Source: Bacillota bacterium
GTDB taxonomy: Bacteria > Bacillota > Clostridia > Clostridiales > Caloramatoraceae
Assembly: GCA_023415335.1 (NCBI GenBank)
Contig: JAEZLD010000221.1
Span: forward strand, 1 to 11,971
Direction: 5' to 3'
DNA length: 11,971 bases
Shown: one piece after another, positions 1-7,875 of the stretch
Layout: each line of letters begins with the position of its first letter
Numbering within the stretch: the first letter of the stretch is position 1
Position numbers and translations under genes: made by a program
Notes under the pieces: generated by a model
What the model saw: the letters and a program-made list of their open reading frames with translations, nothing else
Database searches by the model: none
What the model was told of the DNA's origin: nothing

Positions 1-749
1 TTAACCCACTGAAGTGAGACAACCCTTTTTCCGTTATATACACCGCCATCGAGACAGAGCTGGCCCAGCTTTGCCATATCCCTGGCGGACAGGCATAGTC
101 CATAGCCTGCAGTACTGACACCCTGGGGGTCGGTAAACCAGATGTTTTTCTTAGGCTGCTTGGACATGATAAACTCCTTGTGCTCCTCAGCCGTCATGGC
201 CTCAAAAGTGCTGTAGGTGGGGATGCCTAGTGGCTCAAACAGATACCTGTTGGCAAAATCTACTGTTTTCATGCTGCTTGTCTTTGTGATGATGCCCGTC
301 AGGATATGGATGCCCAGGGTGGAGTATTTGAATTCTCCAGTTATTCTGGCTTTACCACCTAGAAGGTCCAGCGCAGCTTTTGTCCAGTCGCCGCTGGTGC
401 AGACCCTGGTCCAGGGCTCATGCCTGTATTTGTATGGTGCTGTCATTGTCAGCAGATGCTTAAGTGTGACATGCTGTATGGTCTTTTCGCCCCGCTTTAT
501 AGTATAATCTGGGAAGAAATCCAGCACAGGCTGATTGATATCATGGACCAGCCCCTGGTCTAATGCAATACCTATGAGCAGAGATACAACGCTTTTCGTT
601 ACTGACATAACGTGCAGAGTGTCGGTGGGCTTAAAGCCGTGCCAGTAGTCACTGTACAGCGTACTGTTATTTCTCATTGCCTCGACTCCGCAAATATTTC
701 CATGATTGGTGGCTATGTAGTCGTGCAGCGTTTCCTTGTCCATTTTCAT
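1..749 (-). CDS. Serine hydrolase, class C beta-lactamase fold (3' end outside window)
   Basis: The 249 complete codons visible read as the N-terminal part of a beta-lactamase/PBP4*/EstB-type serine hydrolase. The Ser-x-x-Lys nucleophile motif is S49-V-T-K52, preceded by a typical 'HVMSVTKS' context. The second motif is Y142-S-T in 'FKYSTLGIHIL', where many relatives have Y-S-N. The last motif (HxG/KTG) would lie beyond the left edge. There is no signal peptide, so it probably acts in the cytoplasm on a small ester or amide; the substrate cannot be read from sequence. The start is the ATG at 749-747. Its AGGAGG (768-763) lies at and just beyond the stop codon of the upstream MerR gene, leaving a long 13-nt spacing. 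The 20-bp gap makes the two genes an operon, so expression is probably governed by that regulator. The reading frame is open to the window edge. Family assignment is firm, function open. Confidence 0.88.
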   Translation of the reverse strand, partial: MKMDKETLHDYIATNHGNICGVEAMRNNSTLYSDYWHGFKPTDTLHVMSVTKSVVSLLIGIALDQGLVHDINQPVLDFFPDYTIKRGEKTIQHVTLKHLLTMTAPYKYRHEPWTRVCTSGDWTKAALDLLGGKARITGEFKYSTLGIHILTGIITKTSSMKTVDFANRYLFEPLGIPTYSTFEAMTAEEHKEFIMSKQPKKNIWFTDPQGVSTAGYGLCLSARDMAKLGQLCLDGGVYNGKRVVSLQWV

Positions 750-769
750 ACTCGTTTATAGTCCTCCTT

Positions 770-1603
770 TTATATATGGTTTCTTTTCTTTCTAACTGGG
801 TAATAAACCTCGGTTATAAGCTCAGCTTCGTTTGTGACCTCTGAAGGGTCTGTTACATATACTTCAAAAGGAGAGGAACCGTACTCATAGCCCTCCTTTT
901 CTGCCCATTCATGCTGCTTGGTGTATACAGAGGACAGGTTGGAGTAGGAGCCATGGAGTACTGTTTTTAAACATAAACCCGGCTTGAAGTCTCTTGTGCC
1001 TGTAACGTATTCCTTAACTGGAATGGCAAACTCAGTGTCTAGGCCAAATGCAGTGAATTCCTCACTATGAAAAAGTACCATAGGCGGGGCGGTAACAGTT
1101 AGTTTATCCTCTGAGATTCTTTTAAGCAATCTCCCAAAGCAGCTGCCATATTCATATGGAAATTCGCTTTCATGAACCATCTTCCGAAGGGAGAGAAGAC
1201 ACATTGCGGGCACTTCTGCAAGCTGGACATCAATGCCTTCTAAGTATGACATAATGCGTTTGCCCTGCTTCAAGCTGTGTATATCTTCGTTTAGCTGCTC
1301 TAAGGTCTTTTCATACTCATGCAGTTGTTTTTCAATCTCCTTTTCCTTCCTAAGAAGGGTCATGTAAAGCCGTTCATCCTGGTCTTCCTTTGAATCAAGT
1401 ATTGTCTTTATTTCCTCCAGGGAAAAGTTATATGACTTTAATCGATTAATAAACAGCATGGTTTCAAGCTGCTTAATAGAATAATATCTGTAGCCATTTT
1501 GGGGATTTGTTTCCTCAGGCAGAATAAGCCCTATTTCAGCATAATATCGGAGGGTCTTTGTGGACACCTTGCATATATTTGAGAATTCTCCAATGGACAG
1601 CAT
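770..1603 (-). CDS. MerR-family transcriptional regulator with GyrI-like effector-binding domain
   Basis: A 277-residue protein with a MerR winged-helix domain at residues 2-70 (begins LSIGEFSNICKVSTKTLRYY, then the wing segment NGYRYYS). A charged coiled-coil dimerisation helix follows at about 75-115, then a GyrI/BmrR-type ligand pocket at about 125-270. The layout and length match BmrR/BltR-type regulators, which bind bulky, often cationic, compounds and untwist a promoter with an over-long spacer. The ATG at 1603-1601 has a good AAGGAGG upstream (about 1618-1611). Its promoter has the 19-bp spacer expected of a MerR target, so it very likely controls itself and the downstream serine hydrolase. 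It could also affect the divergent helicase gene, whose -35 box is only 7 bp from its own. The ligand is unknown. Confidence 0.93.
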   Translation of the reverse strand: MLSIGEFSNICKVSTKTLRYYAEIGLILPEETNPQNGYRYYSIKQLETMLFINRLKSYNFSLEEIKTILDSKEDQDERLYMTLLRKEKEIEKQLHEYEKTLEQLNEDIHSLKQGKRIMSYLEGIDVQLAEVPAMCLLSLRKMVHESEFPYEYGSCFGRLLKRISEDKLTVTAPPMVLFHSEEFTAFGLDTEFAIPVKEYVTGTRDFKPGLCLKTVLHGSYSNLSSVYTKQHEWAEKEGYEYGSSPFEVYVTDPSEVTNEAELITEVYYPVRKKRNHI

Positions 1604-1641
1604 TGTTTATCCTCCTTTTCCTTACTCTGATGTATAGCTTT

Positions 1642-1672
1642 ATGTTACACCTTGTCCTTAGGGGAAAGTCAA
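1642..1672 (-). promoter_or_regulatory. MerR-type autoregulated promoter with 19-bp spacer and operator dyad
   Basis: On the minus strand, TTGACT (1672-1667) and TAACAT (1647-1642) are separated by 19 bp, the unusual spacing of MerR-activated promoters rather than the normal 17. An imperfect dyad (ACTTTCCCC, TAA, GGACAAGGT; 6 of 9 positions symmetric, 1669-1649) fills the spacer, where MerR dimers bind. The spacing and dyad are seen directly; control by the adjacent MerR protein is inferred from family behaviour. Confidence 0.8.
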
Positions 1673-1679
1673 TGGTTCT

Positions 1680-1708
1680 TTGACTTTACTGATGGAGAAT
1701 TGTATAAT
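1680..1708 (+). promoter_or_regulatory. Sigma-A-type promoter of the helicase gene
   Basis: TTGACT (1680-1685), a 17-bp spacer and a perfect TATAAT (1703-1708) give a near-consensus promoter, with transcription expected to start near 1715 and a roughly 30-nt 5' leader before the ATG at 1746. The -35 lies back-to-back with the MerR -35 across 7 bp. The two boxes are parts of a perfect 8-bp inverted repeat AAAGTCAA / TTGACTTT (1665-1672 and 1680-1687). Confidence 0.85.
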
Positions 1709-1745
1709 TTATGTAAATATTGGACCGGACAGGAGAGGTAAACAT

Positions 1746-4418
1746 ATGTATGAGGGCATTTTGGAATTCAAAGGTAAATGGCGGACTTATCAGGAACGGG
1801 TATTGAAGTATGCGGATAAGTACGGTGCAGATGAGAAAATACATATTGTTGCTGCACCTGGCTCTGGAAAAACTACATTAGGAATCGAGCTGATCCGAAG
1901 GCTGGATCAGAAAGCGCTGGTGCTGGCGCCATCCATTACAATCAGGGAGCAATGGGCTGCCCGGATTCAGGAAGCGTTTTTGTGCCAGGGAGTAAAAATT
2001 GAGGATTATGTTTCCCAGAACCTGAAGGCACCTAAGACTATTACAGTCATCACATATCAGGCACTTCACAGTGCAATGACCCATTATAAAGGTACTCAGA
2101 AGGAACAGTCAGAAGAAGAAAATCTGGAGGATTTTGAGGTTAGGGCAGAGGACGTGGACTATTCCCAGTTCGATGTAGCACTTGTTATGAAAAAAGAGAA
2201 TATAGGTGTGCTATGCCTTGATGAATGCCATCATCTTAGGAGCGAATGGTGGAAGGCACTGCAGGATTTTAAAAATCAGATGGGCAGCTTGAAGATCATT
2301 GCCCTTACAGCGACACCTCCGTACGATGACACGCCAGCCATGTGGACACGCTACATGGATATGTGTGGAGAAATTGATGAGGAAATCACAATCCCGGAGC
2401 TGGTGAAGGAGGGAAGCCTCTGCCCTCACCAGGATTATGTGTATTTCAACTATCCAACAAAGGAAGAAGAAAAAGAATTAAAGGAGTATGAAAAGCGCGG
2501 GGACGCCATGATGGAACAGCTGATGGAGGATCAGGAGCTGCTGAACTATGTCCGTACCCATCCAGCCTTGAACGGGGAGAAAAGTGACGATGTGCTATTA
2601 GATGACCCGTCCTATCTGGCATCGCTTTTGATTTATATGCAGAGCAGGCAGGTTGCATTTCCAAAACGCCTTCAGCGTCTTTTAGGGGCAAAGAAGCTTC
2701 CTGTAATGGAAGGAAAGTGGATGGAGAGGCTTCTGCAGGGGTTCCTGTATGATGATGCGGATTCCTATATATGTGATAAGGACTATAGGGAAAACATGAT
2801 TTTGCGCTTGAAACAGGAAGGCCTTATAGAAAAGCGAAGGGTAGCACTTACCACTAATACCAAGGTGGAAAAGATGCTTACAAATTCTGTTGGAAAATGC
2901 AGCAGTATCCGTGAGATTACATTCCACGAATACCAATCATCCGGAAAAGGGCTGAGACTTTTAATACTTACTGACTATATAAGGAAGGAATATGAAAAAT
3001 CAGTGGGGGATGGGGAAAAGGATGTGAATGCGCTGGGCGTGATTCCTTTCTTTGAAATGCTGCGAAGAGAGAATGAAAGACGGGGAGAGGACATCCGATT
3101 TGGGGTGCTTTGCGGAACCATAGTTGTAATTCCAGCAGAGGCAAAGGAGCAGCTGGACCTGGAGATACAAGGGAAGGGAGCAGTCACCTATAGTAAAATA
3201 GGATTTTTGGATGAGTCTGAGTATGTGAAGGTGACGCCAGTTGGAAACAATCATTTCCTGACAGCGGCGGTTACAAGCCTTTTTTCTAAAGGGTGCATGC
3301 AGGTGCTTATTGGAACCAAATCCCTGCTGGGAGAAGGCTGGGATTCACCTTGTGTGAACTCGCTGATACTGGCCAGCTTTGTAGGCTCCTTTATGCTGAG
3401 CAATCAGATGCGGGGACGGTCCATTCGTGTTTGTAAAGAGGACCCGGAGAAGACCAGTAATATTTGGCATCTGGTATGCCTGCGTCCATGGAGTGAGGTC
3501 AGGAAGGATTCCAGTGGACAGATAAGCCAGGATTTCTCCTTAATGGAGAGGAGAATGGAGCATTTTATGGGACTTCATTATGAGGAGGAAACCATCGAAA
3601 ATGGAATTCAGAGGCTTTCAATAATAAAGTCCCCTTTGGATAAAGTAAATGTCAAAAGGATTAACAATAAAATGCTAGGCATGTCAGGAGAGCGGAAAAA
3701 GCTGAAGGAACGATGGAAGAATGCCCTGACGGTATTTGATAAAATGGAGGTTGTGGACGAGACTGAGGTAAAGGATAAGTTTGTTACACTCAATGTGTTT
3801 TTTGATGCATTGCGCAACATGGTACTGTCGGGACTGGTAGCAGCGGTATTTGCAGCTGCAATGGTTGTGAGCAAGGGGAGAATATATTTTGGAATGGGCG
3901 CTATAGCTGCACTGGCATTTATGATGGGTGCATTCCCAAAGGTGTTTATGCTTGGCTCTCCACTCAGAAGGCTAAAAGCATTTGGAAATGGAATTCGTAA
4001 GGCTTTGTTAAACCAGAATCTTTTAGAAGGTGAGAATTCAAAGGTCGTGTCAGAGAACCTGGGACCGGATAGACATATTGTTTATCTTTCTGGAGGAAGT
4101 GGGAGAGACAAGGCATTATTTGCACAGTGTGTTAATGAATTTTTTGCCGAGGTGGATAATCAGAGGTATCTGATGGTGAAGAAGAAAGGATATAAGGGCT
4201 TGGATGGATTTTACTGTGTTCCAGAGTGCTTCTCTAAAAGACGGGAGGATGCAGAAGCCTTTGGGCTGTGTATGAAGGCATTTATAGGAGACTACCTGGT
4301 TGTATATACAAGGAATGAAAAGGGCAGGGAGATACTGCTGGAGGGCAGGGTTAAAGCCCTGGCCAATCGTGAAGAGCGGTGTATCAAAAGAAAGAAGGTA
4401 AAGGGTGCGCTGGAATAA
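1746..4418 (+). CDS. SF2 DEAD/DEAH-type helicase-like ATPase with C-terminal membrane hairpin
   Basis: An 890-residue protein. Helicase motifs in order: Q-like TYQ near 14-16; Walker A APGSGKTT around 37-44; Ia-like LAPSITIREQW (60-70); ITYQAL (102-107); motif II DECHH (159-163); motif III TATPP (188-192); motif V GTKSLLGEGWDSP near 520-534; and motif VI QMRGRSIR near 553-560. This is the ResIII/SSL2-like branch. Unusually, two hydrophobic segments follow (about 690-712 and 712-735, separated by a short polar turn), predicting a membrane hairpin, then about 150 residues I do not recognise. The start is the ATG at 1746, with AGGAG at 1731-1735. An in-frame TTG at 1680 is rejected because it is the -35 box. 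The response regulator gene begins 35 bp downstream with no terminator between, so co-transcription is likely. Nucleic-acid translocation or unwinding is inferred; the role, possibly defence or stress, is unknown. Confidence 0.88.
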   Translation: MYEGILEFKGKWRTYQERVLKYADKYGADEKIHIVAAPGSGKTTLGIELIRRLDQKALVLAPSITIREQWAARIQEAFLCQGVKIEDYVSQNLKAPKTITVITYQALHSAMTHYKGTQKEQSEEENLEDFEVRAEDVDYSQFDVALVMKKENIGVLCLDECHHLRSEWWKALQDFKNQMGSLKIIALTATPPYDDTPAMWTRYMDMCGEIDEEITIPELVKEGSLCPHQDYVYFNYPTKEEEKELKEYEKRGDAMMEQLMEDQELLNYVRTHPALNGEKSDDVLLDDPSYLASLLIYMQSRQVAFPKRLQRLLGAKKLPVMEGKWMERLLQGFLYDDADSYICDKDYRENMILRLKQEGLIEKRRVALTTNTKVEKMLTNSVGKCSSIREITFHEYQSSGKGLRLLILTDYIRKEYEKSVGDGEKDVNALGVIPFFEMLRRENERRGEDIRFGVLCGTIVVIPAEAKEQLDLEIQGKGAVTYSKIGFLDESEYVKVTPVGNNHFLTAAVTSLFSKGCMQVLIGTKSLLGEGWDSPCVNSLILASFVGSFMLSNQMRGRSIRVCKEDPEKTSNIWHLVCLRPWSEVRKDSSGQISQDFSLMERRMEHFMGLHYEEETIENGIQRLSIIKSPLDKVNVKRINNKMLGMSGERKKLKERWKNALTVFDKMEVVDETEVKDKFVTLNVFFDALRNMVLSGLVAAVFAAAMVVSKGRIYFGMGAIAALAFMMGAFPKVFMLGSPLRRLKAFGNGIRKALLNQNLLEGENSKVVSENLGPDRHIVYLSGGSGRDKALFAQCVNEFFAEVDNQRYLMVKKKGYKGLDGFYCVPECFSKRREDAEAFGLCMKAFIGDYLVVYTRNEKGREILLEGRVKALANREERCIKRKKVKGALE

Positions 4419-4453
4419 AGCAGCTGGAAAAGTAATGCGAAAGGAATTTAAAA

Positions 4454-5137
4454 ATGCAATATAAGATTTTGATTGTGGAAGATGATACTGATATAAACAA
4501 CCTGCTGTCAAAAATATTATCAGCAGAAGGGTATAGAACCATGCAGGCTTTTTCTGGAACGGAGGCGGAGCTTCTTATGGAAAAGGAGCTGCCTGATTTG
4601 ATTATACTTGATCTTATGCTTCCTGGACTGCCAGGTGAAACACTTTTAAGCAAGCTCCGAGGCGAGAGAAATTCGGATATACCAGTTCTTATTCTCTCTG
4701 CAAAGAGCTCGCTAGGTGATAAGGTAGCGCTATTGAGGATGGGGGCAGATGACTATATAACCAAGCCATTTGAGCCGGATGAGGTCATAGCACGGATACA
4801 GGCAGCCCTCAGGCGCACAGGCAAGGCTGGGGAAAGCCATGGAACGTTATCCTATAAGAACATACTTCTTTATCCGGAATCCCGTAAGGTAGTGGTAAAG
4901 GACAAGGAATTGCCCCTGACATCCCACGAGTATGACCTTCTTTATCTGTTTATGAAGCAACCTGAAAAGGTGTATTCCAGGGAAAAGCTTTATGAACTGG
5001 TTTGGGAAGGGGGCTACTACGGAGAAAACAATACCGTAAACGTCCATGTGAGCAATCTTAGGAAGAAGCTGAAGGAAGCAGACCCTGAGGAGGAATATAT
5101 ACAGACGGTTTATGGTATTGGGTTTATGCTTCATTAA
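4454..5137 (+). CDS. OmpR-family response regulator
   Basis: 227 residues. The receiver domain (about 3-115) has the acidic pair E9-D10-D11, phosphoacceptor D53 (LDLMLPG), switch S82 and conserved K104 (ITKPF). The C-terminal winged helix (about 130-226) ends in VHVSNLRKKL...IQTVYGIGFML, the recognition helix and wing of the OmpR/PhoB class. It is the expected partner of the histidine kinase at 6940-7875. The gene order (regulator, ATPase, permease, kinase) matches Firmicute detoxification modules responding to cell-envelope peptides. A purine-rich AAAGGAA (about 4440-4446) serves as a modest ribosome binding site. The gap of 100 bp after it holds 11-bp-phased direct repeats and a promoter, so it probably activates the transporter genes itself. 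Confidence 0.96.
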   Translation: MQYKILIVEDDTDINNLLSKILSAEGYRTMQAFSGTEAELLMEKELPDLIILDLMLPGLPGETLLSKLRGERNSDIPVLILSAKSSLGDKVALLRMGADDYITKPFEPDEVIARIQAALRRTGKAGESHGTLSYKNILLYPESRKVVVKDKELPLTSHEYDLLYLFMKQPEKVYSREKLYELVWEGGYYGENNTVNVHVSNLRKKLKEADPEEEYIQTVYGIGFMLH

Positions 5138-5151
5138 ATATTATGAGGCAA

Positions 5152-5184
5152 TCTTTATGACTTCTTTAAAGGTTCTTTATGACT
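5152..5184 (+). promoter_or_regulatory. Three direct repeats at 11-bp steps, probable response-regulator operator
   Basis: Three consecutive 11-bp units start at 5152, 5163 and 5174. Units 1 and 3 are identical (TCTTTATGACT); unit 2 is TCTTTAAAGGT. All share TCTTTA. One unit per helical turn places them on the same DNA face, the arrangement bound by OmpR/PhoB-family regulators, which bind head-to-tail. Unit 3 overlaps the -35 of the promoter for the ABC genes, as expected for direct activation. The repeats are seen; the binding protein is inferred from position. Confidence 0.72.
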
Positions 5185-5208
5185 TATTAAGTGGTTATCC
5201 ATTATAAT
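5179..5208 (+). promoter_or_regulatory. Promoter of the ABC transporter/kinase genes
   Basis: A perfect TATAAT (5203-5208) lies 18 bp downstream of a poor -35, ATGACT (5179-5184), which is inside the third 11-bp repeat. A good -10 with a weak, operator-embedded -35 suggests activator dependence. Transcription would start near 5215, giving a leader of about 28 nt. Confidence 0.65.
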
Positions 5209-5243
5209 TAGCTTGTTCTTAAGAAAAACAGGAGGAAATGAGA

Positions 5244-6170
5244 ATGAGCAAGTATATTATAGAGACGGACCAAGTGACGAAGAATTACCCGTCTGTGGTT
5301 GCATTAGATCACGTAAGTATCCATGTGAAAAAGGGCAGCATCTATGGATTGGTGGGGGACAATGGAGCAGGGAAGACCACACTTCTAAAGCTTTTAGTGG
5401 GCCAAAGCTACCCAACAGCAGGAGAAATACGCTTGTTTGGCAGCTTTGGAGAAAAGGAGCTGGAAAGACGCCGCAAACAGATTGGAGCTATGATTGAACA
5501 GCCTGGGTTCTATCCTAATATGACAGTAGAGCAGATGCTTGAGTACTACCGTATACAGAAGGGCATTCCAGGCAGGGGCAAGGTTGAAGAGATGCTGGAG
5601 CTCACTGATATTAAAGAGAAAAGGAAAACTAGGTGCAAGAATCTGTCCTTTGGACAGAAGCAGAGGCTTGGGCTTGCAATAGCAATGATTGGAGAGCCCC
5701 AGCTATTAATACTGGATGAGCCCATTAATGGATTGGACCCAAGCGGAATTATCGAGGTTAGAAATCTCCTAAGGCGCCTTAGCACAGAGAAGAATATGAC
5801 CATATTACTTTCAAGCCATATACTTTCTGAACTACAGCAGATTGCAACCATGTATGGTTTCTTAAAGAAGGGAAGGCTGCTGGAGGAAATCTCAGCCCAG
5901 GCACTTCAGGAAAAGTGCTCGGATTATATAGAAATTATGGTTTCAGATCCGGAAGCATTCACAGTGTTGTTGGAAAGGTTTTTTCCCGAGGAGAGCTATC
6001 AGGTACTGCCCAGCAAGAGCATCCGCATTTTGAAGCCCATAAGGAAACCTGAGAATTTCAGCCAGCTGGCAGCGGAGCACAGCATAAGTGTCGCAGGTTT
6101 GCATAGGATGAAAGCATCATTGGAGGACTACTATGTGAATTTAAAGACAGGGGGTGCTGGGAAATGTTAA
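5244..6170 (+). CDS. ABC transporter ATP-binding protein (BcrA/lantibiotic-immunity type)
   Basis: 308 residues from the preferred start. Walker A is GDNGAGKTT with K44, the signature LSFGQKQ lies near 134-140, Walker B LLILDEP has the catalytic D-E at about 158-159, the D-loop is NGLD, and the switch histidine lies in LLSSHIL near 190-193. A C-terminal extension of about 90 residues matches the BcrA/NatA drug and peptide exporters. Two in-frame ATGs exist. The one at 5238 is only 2 nt from GGAGG (5231-5235), so I choose 5244, which has 8 nt spacing (N-terminus MSKYIIETDQ). The end overlaps the permease start by 7 bp (shared ATGTTAA), implying translational coupling. It would energise export or membrane extraction of a compound such as an antimicrobial peptide; the substrate is inferred from family only. 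Confidence 0.94.
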   Translation: MSKYIIETDQVTKNYPSVVALDHVSIHVKKGSIYGLVGDNGAGKTTLLKLLVGQSYPTAGEIRLFGSFGEKELERRRKQIGAMIEQPGFYPNMTVEQMLEYYRIQKGIPGRGKVEEMLELTDIKEKRKTRCKNLSFGQKQRLGLAIAMIGEPQLLILDEPINGLDPSGIIEVRNLLRRLSTEKNMTILLSSHILSELQQIATMYGFLKKGRLLEEISAQALQEKCSDYIEIMVSDPEAFTVLLERFFPEESYQVLPSKSIRILKPIRKPENFSQLAAEHSISVAGLHRMKASLEDYYVNLKTGGAGKC

Positions 6171-6937
6171 ATTATATTAAGAGTGAATTCTACCGTGTTT
6201 TTCATAGTGCAAATGTTTATGTTACAGCAGCAGTGCTTACGGCACTTCCCATACTTTATAATATAATATTGTATGCTTTCAGCAGCGGGTCAGAGAATTT
6301 TCCCTATGGTACCACATCCTTTTCTTTTTCAACAATAGTATCAGTCCCCATGATGTTTTGCTATATTGGGTTTTTTATATGTTCCATACTTTATGAGGCA
6401 GATAAACGTAATGGAAACCTTAAAAATGTGATTGCATATGGGATATCACGTACCAGGGTTTTTGCTGGACAATGTGTTGTAAGCTTCGTTACCTCAATGC
6501 TGATGATGACAGTTGTCCTGGCAGGCTATATAATAAGTGCCATGCTTATGCTTGAACATACAGGACCAGTGAAGCTTCAGACAGTACTCATGGAGGTTCC
6601 AGCTATACTCTTGATTGCCATTGCAGCACTCATACTTGGAATTTTAGTGGTGAATTATTTTGATAGTATGATATTTAGCACAATAGCCTGGTATGTTATA
6701 ATGGTTGGAATACCAATAGTGCTTTTATATCTTGGAATGAAGATAGATTTTATAATGGATATAGCCAAGTGGATGCCGTCCAATTTCTTTAAAACAGAAA
6801 TGCAGGTTAATATGTCAAGCTGCATTACCATATGGGACAGTGCAGAAGGCATGATGAAATGCTTGATTTCAGGTTTATCAGGAATTGTTATATTTAGTAT
6901 TGCCGGGGTTTTACTTTTAAGAAAAAAGGAGATTTAA
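6164..6937 (+). CDS. ABC-2 type transporter permease
   Basis: 257 residues with about six hydrophobic spans (roughly 17-38, 57-80, 103-128, 140-162, 168-190 and 230-250) and the family-typical amphipathic start MLNYIKSEFYRVFHS. The cytoplasmic motif EADKRNGNLKNVIAYGISRTRVFAGQ, lying between the second and third spans, is the coupling region seen in BcrB/lantibiotic-immunity permeases. It carries no large extracellular domain, unlike the 8-10 span BceB permeases. The start overlaps the ATPase end, and the next gene starts 2 bp after the stop, so one membrane complex encoded by a tightly coupled operon is expected. Confidence 0.92.
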   Translation: MLNYIKSEFYRVFHSANVYVTAAVLTALPILYNIILYAFSSGSENFPYGTTSFSFSTIVSVPMMFCYIGFFICSILYEADKRNGNLKNVIAYGISRTRVFAGQCVVSFVTSMLMMTVVLAGYIISAMLMLEHTGPVKLQTVLMEVPAILLIAIAALILGILVVNYFDSMIFSTIAWYVIMVGIPIVLLYLGMKIDFIMDIAKWMPSNFFKTEMQVNMSSCITIWDSAEGMMKCLISGLSGIVIFSIAGVLLLRKKEI

Positions 6938-6939
6938 GT

Positions 6940-7875
6940 ATGATTTATTTACTTTTCGTTATTGCATTGCTTTTAGGGGGATATTTTGCAGTGCGATATT
7001 TTTCAATAAAGCATGCACTTCGGGAAGTAGATAGGGACTTACAGGAGATAAAGAAGGATATCAGCCAGAACAGGATTTTGCATTTATCATTGCCGGATAA
7101 GACTATGGAAGGGTTCATGAAATCCATGAACGGGGTCCTCTCTGAAATCAACAGGGAGCGCCAGCGCTTTAGGGAACAGGAAATGGAGCTTCAGCAGCAG
7201 ATAGAAAATATAAGCCATGATTTAAGGACTCCACTGACTGTAATTTTGGGATATCTGAAATATATGAAGAAAGCATCAAAGGCAGAGGATATGACAGAAG
7301 AACAGAAGGAGACACTGGAGATAATTGAAAGAAAAGCAAAATCCATGGAGCGGCTGGTATCCCAATTTTATATGTATTCCAGATTGAATGCCCAGGAATA
7401 TAAGCCGACCATACAGGAGGTTGATGCCTGCAGGATTTTAAGAGAAACATTAATGGACCACTATCAATTATTGGAGCAGGTTCCTCTTAAGGTATATACA
7501 GAGCTTCCAGAGTATCCGGTAACAGTACTGGGAGAAGCGGATTCATTAGAACGCATATTTTCAAATTTATTTCAAAATGCTGCACGCTATGCGGACAGCT
7601 TCTTAAATATATTTATTACATCCGAGAAGGGGAAAGCTAAAATTTCCTTTGAAAATGATACAGATAAAATATCAGAGGAGGACATCCCCCATCTGTTTGA
7701 TAGGTTTTATATGCAGGATGACTCCAGACATCAGGGAGGCACCGGGCTAGGGTTAACAGTGGCAAAATCCCTAGCTGAGGCTATGGATGGCACACTGGAA
7801 GCCTTGGTGGTTCTGGATGAGCAGGCAGAGGAAGGAAAGAATGTTGTCCGCTTTGAATTGACCTTAAAAAGGTAA
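6940..7875 (+). CDS. Sensor histidine kinase with a single N-terminal membrane span
   Basis: 311 residues. One hydrophobic span (about 3-21) is followed directly by a helical linker and the HisKA dimerisation helix NISHDLRTPLT with phospho-acceptor H93. The ATPase domain shows an N box N209-L-F-Q-N213, an F box (LFDRFY, 252-257) and a G2 box GGTGLGL (266-272). The G1/D box is degenerate (FENDTDKISEED, lacking the DxGxG glycines). There is essentially no extracellular sensing domain. It therefore probably senses through a partner, plausibly the adjacent transporter; that is inference from analogous peptide-sensing modules. It has an AAGGAG ribosome binding site (6927-6932) inside the permease end and starts 2 bp after the permease stop. 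Confidence 0.94.
   Translation: MIYLLFVIALLLGGYFAVRYFSIKHALREVDRDLQEIKKDISQNRILHLSLPDKTMEGFMKSMNGVLSEINRERQRFREQEMELQQQIENISHDLRTPLTVILGYLKYMKKASKAEDMTEEQKETLEIIERKAKSMERLVSQFYMYSRLNAQEYKPTIQEVDACRILRETLMDHYQLLEQVPLKVYTELPEYPVTVLGEADSLERIFSNLFQNAARYADSFLNIFITSEKGKAKISFENDTDKISEEDIPHLFDRFYMQDDSRHQGGTGLGLTVAKSLAEAMDGTLEALVVLDEQAEEGKNVVRFELTLKR

Noticed and set aside
217..507. Plus-strand ORF of 96 codons
   Set aside because: It is antisense to the conserved core of the serine hydrolase and has no ribosome binding site.
1680..1745. TTG start adding 22 residues to the helicase
   Set aside because: The TTG is the -35 box of a near-consensus promoter, and the ATG at 1746 has its own ribosome binding site.
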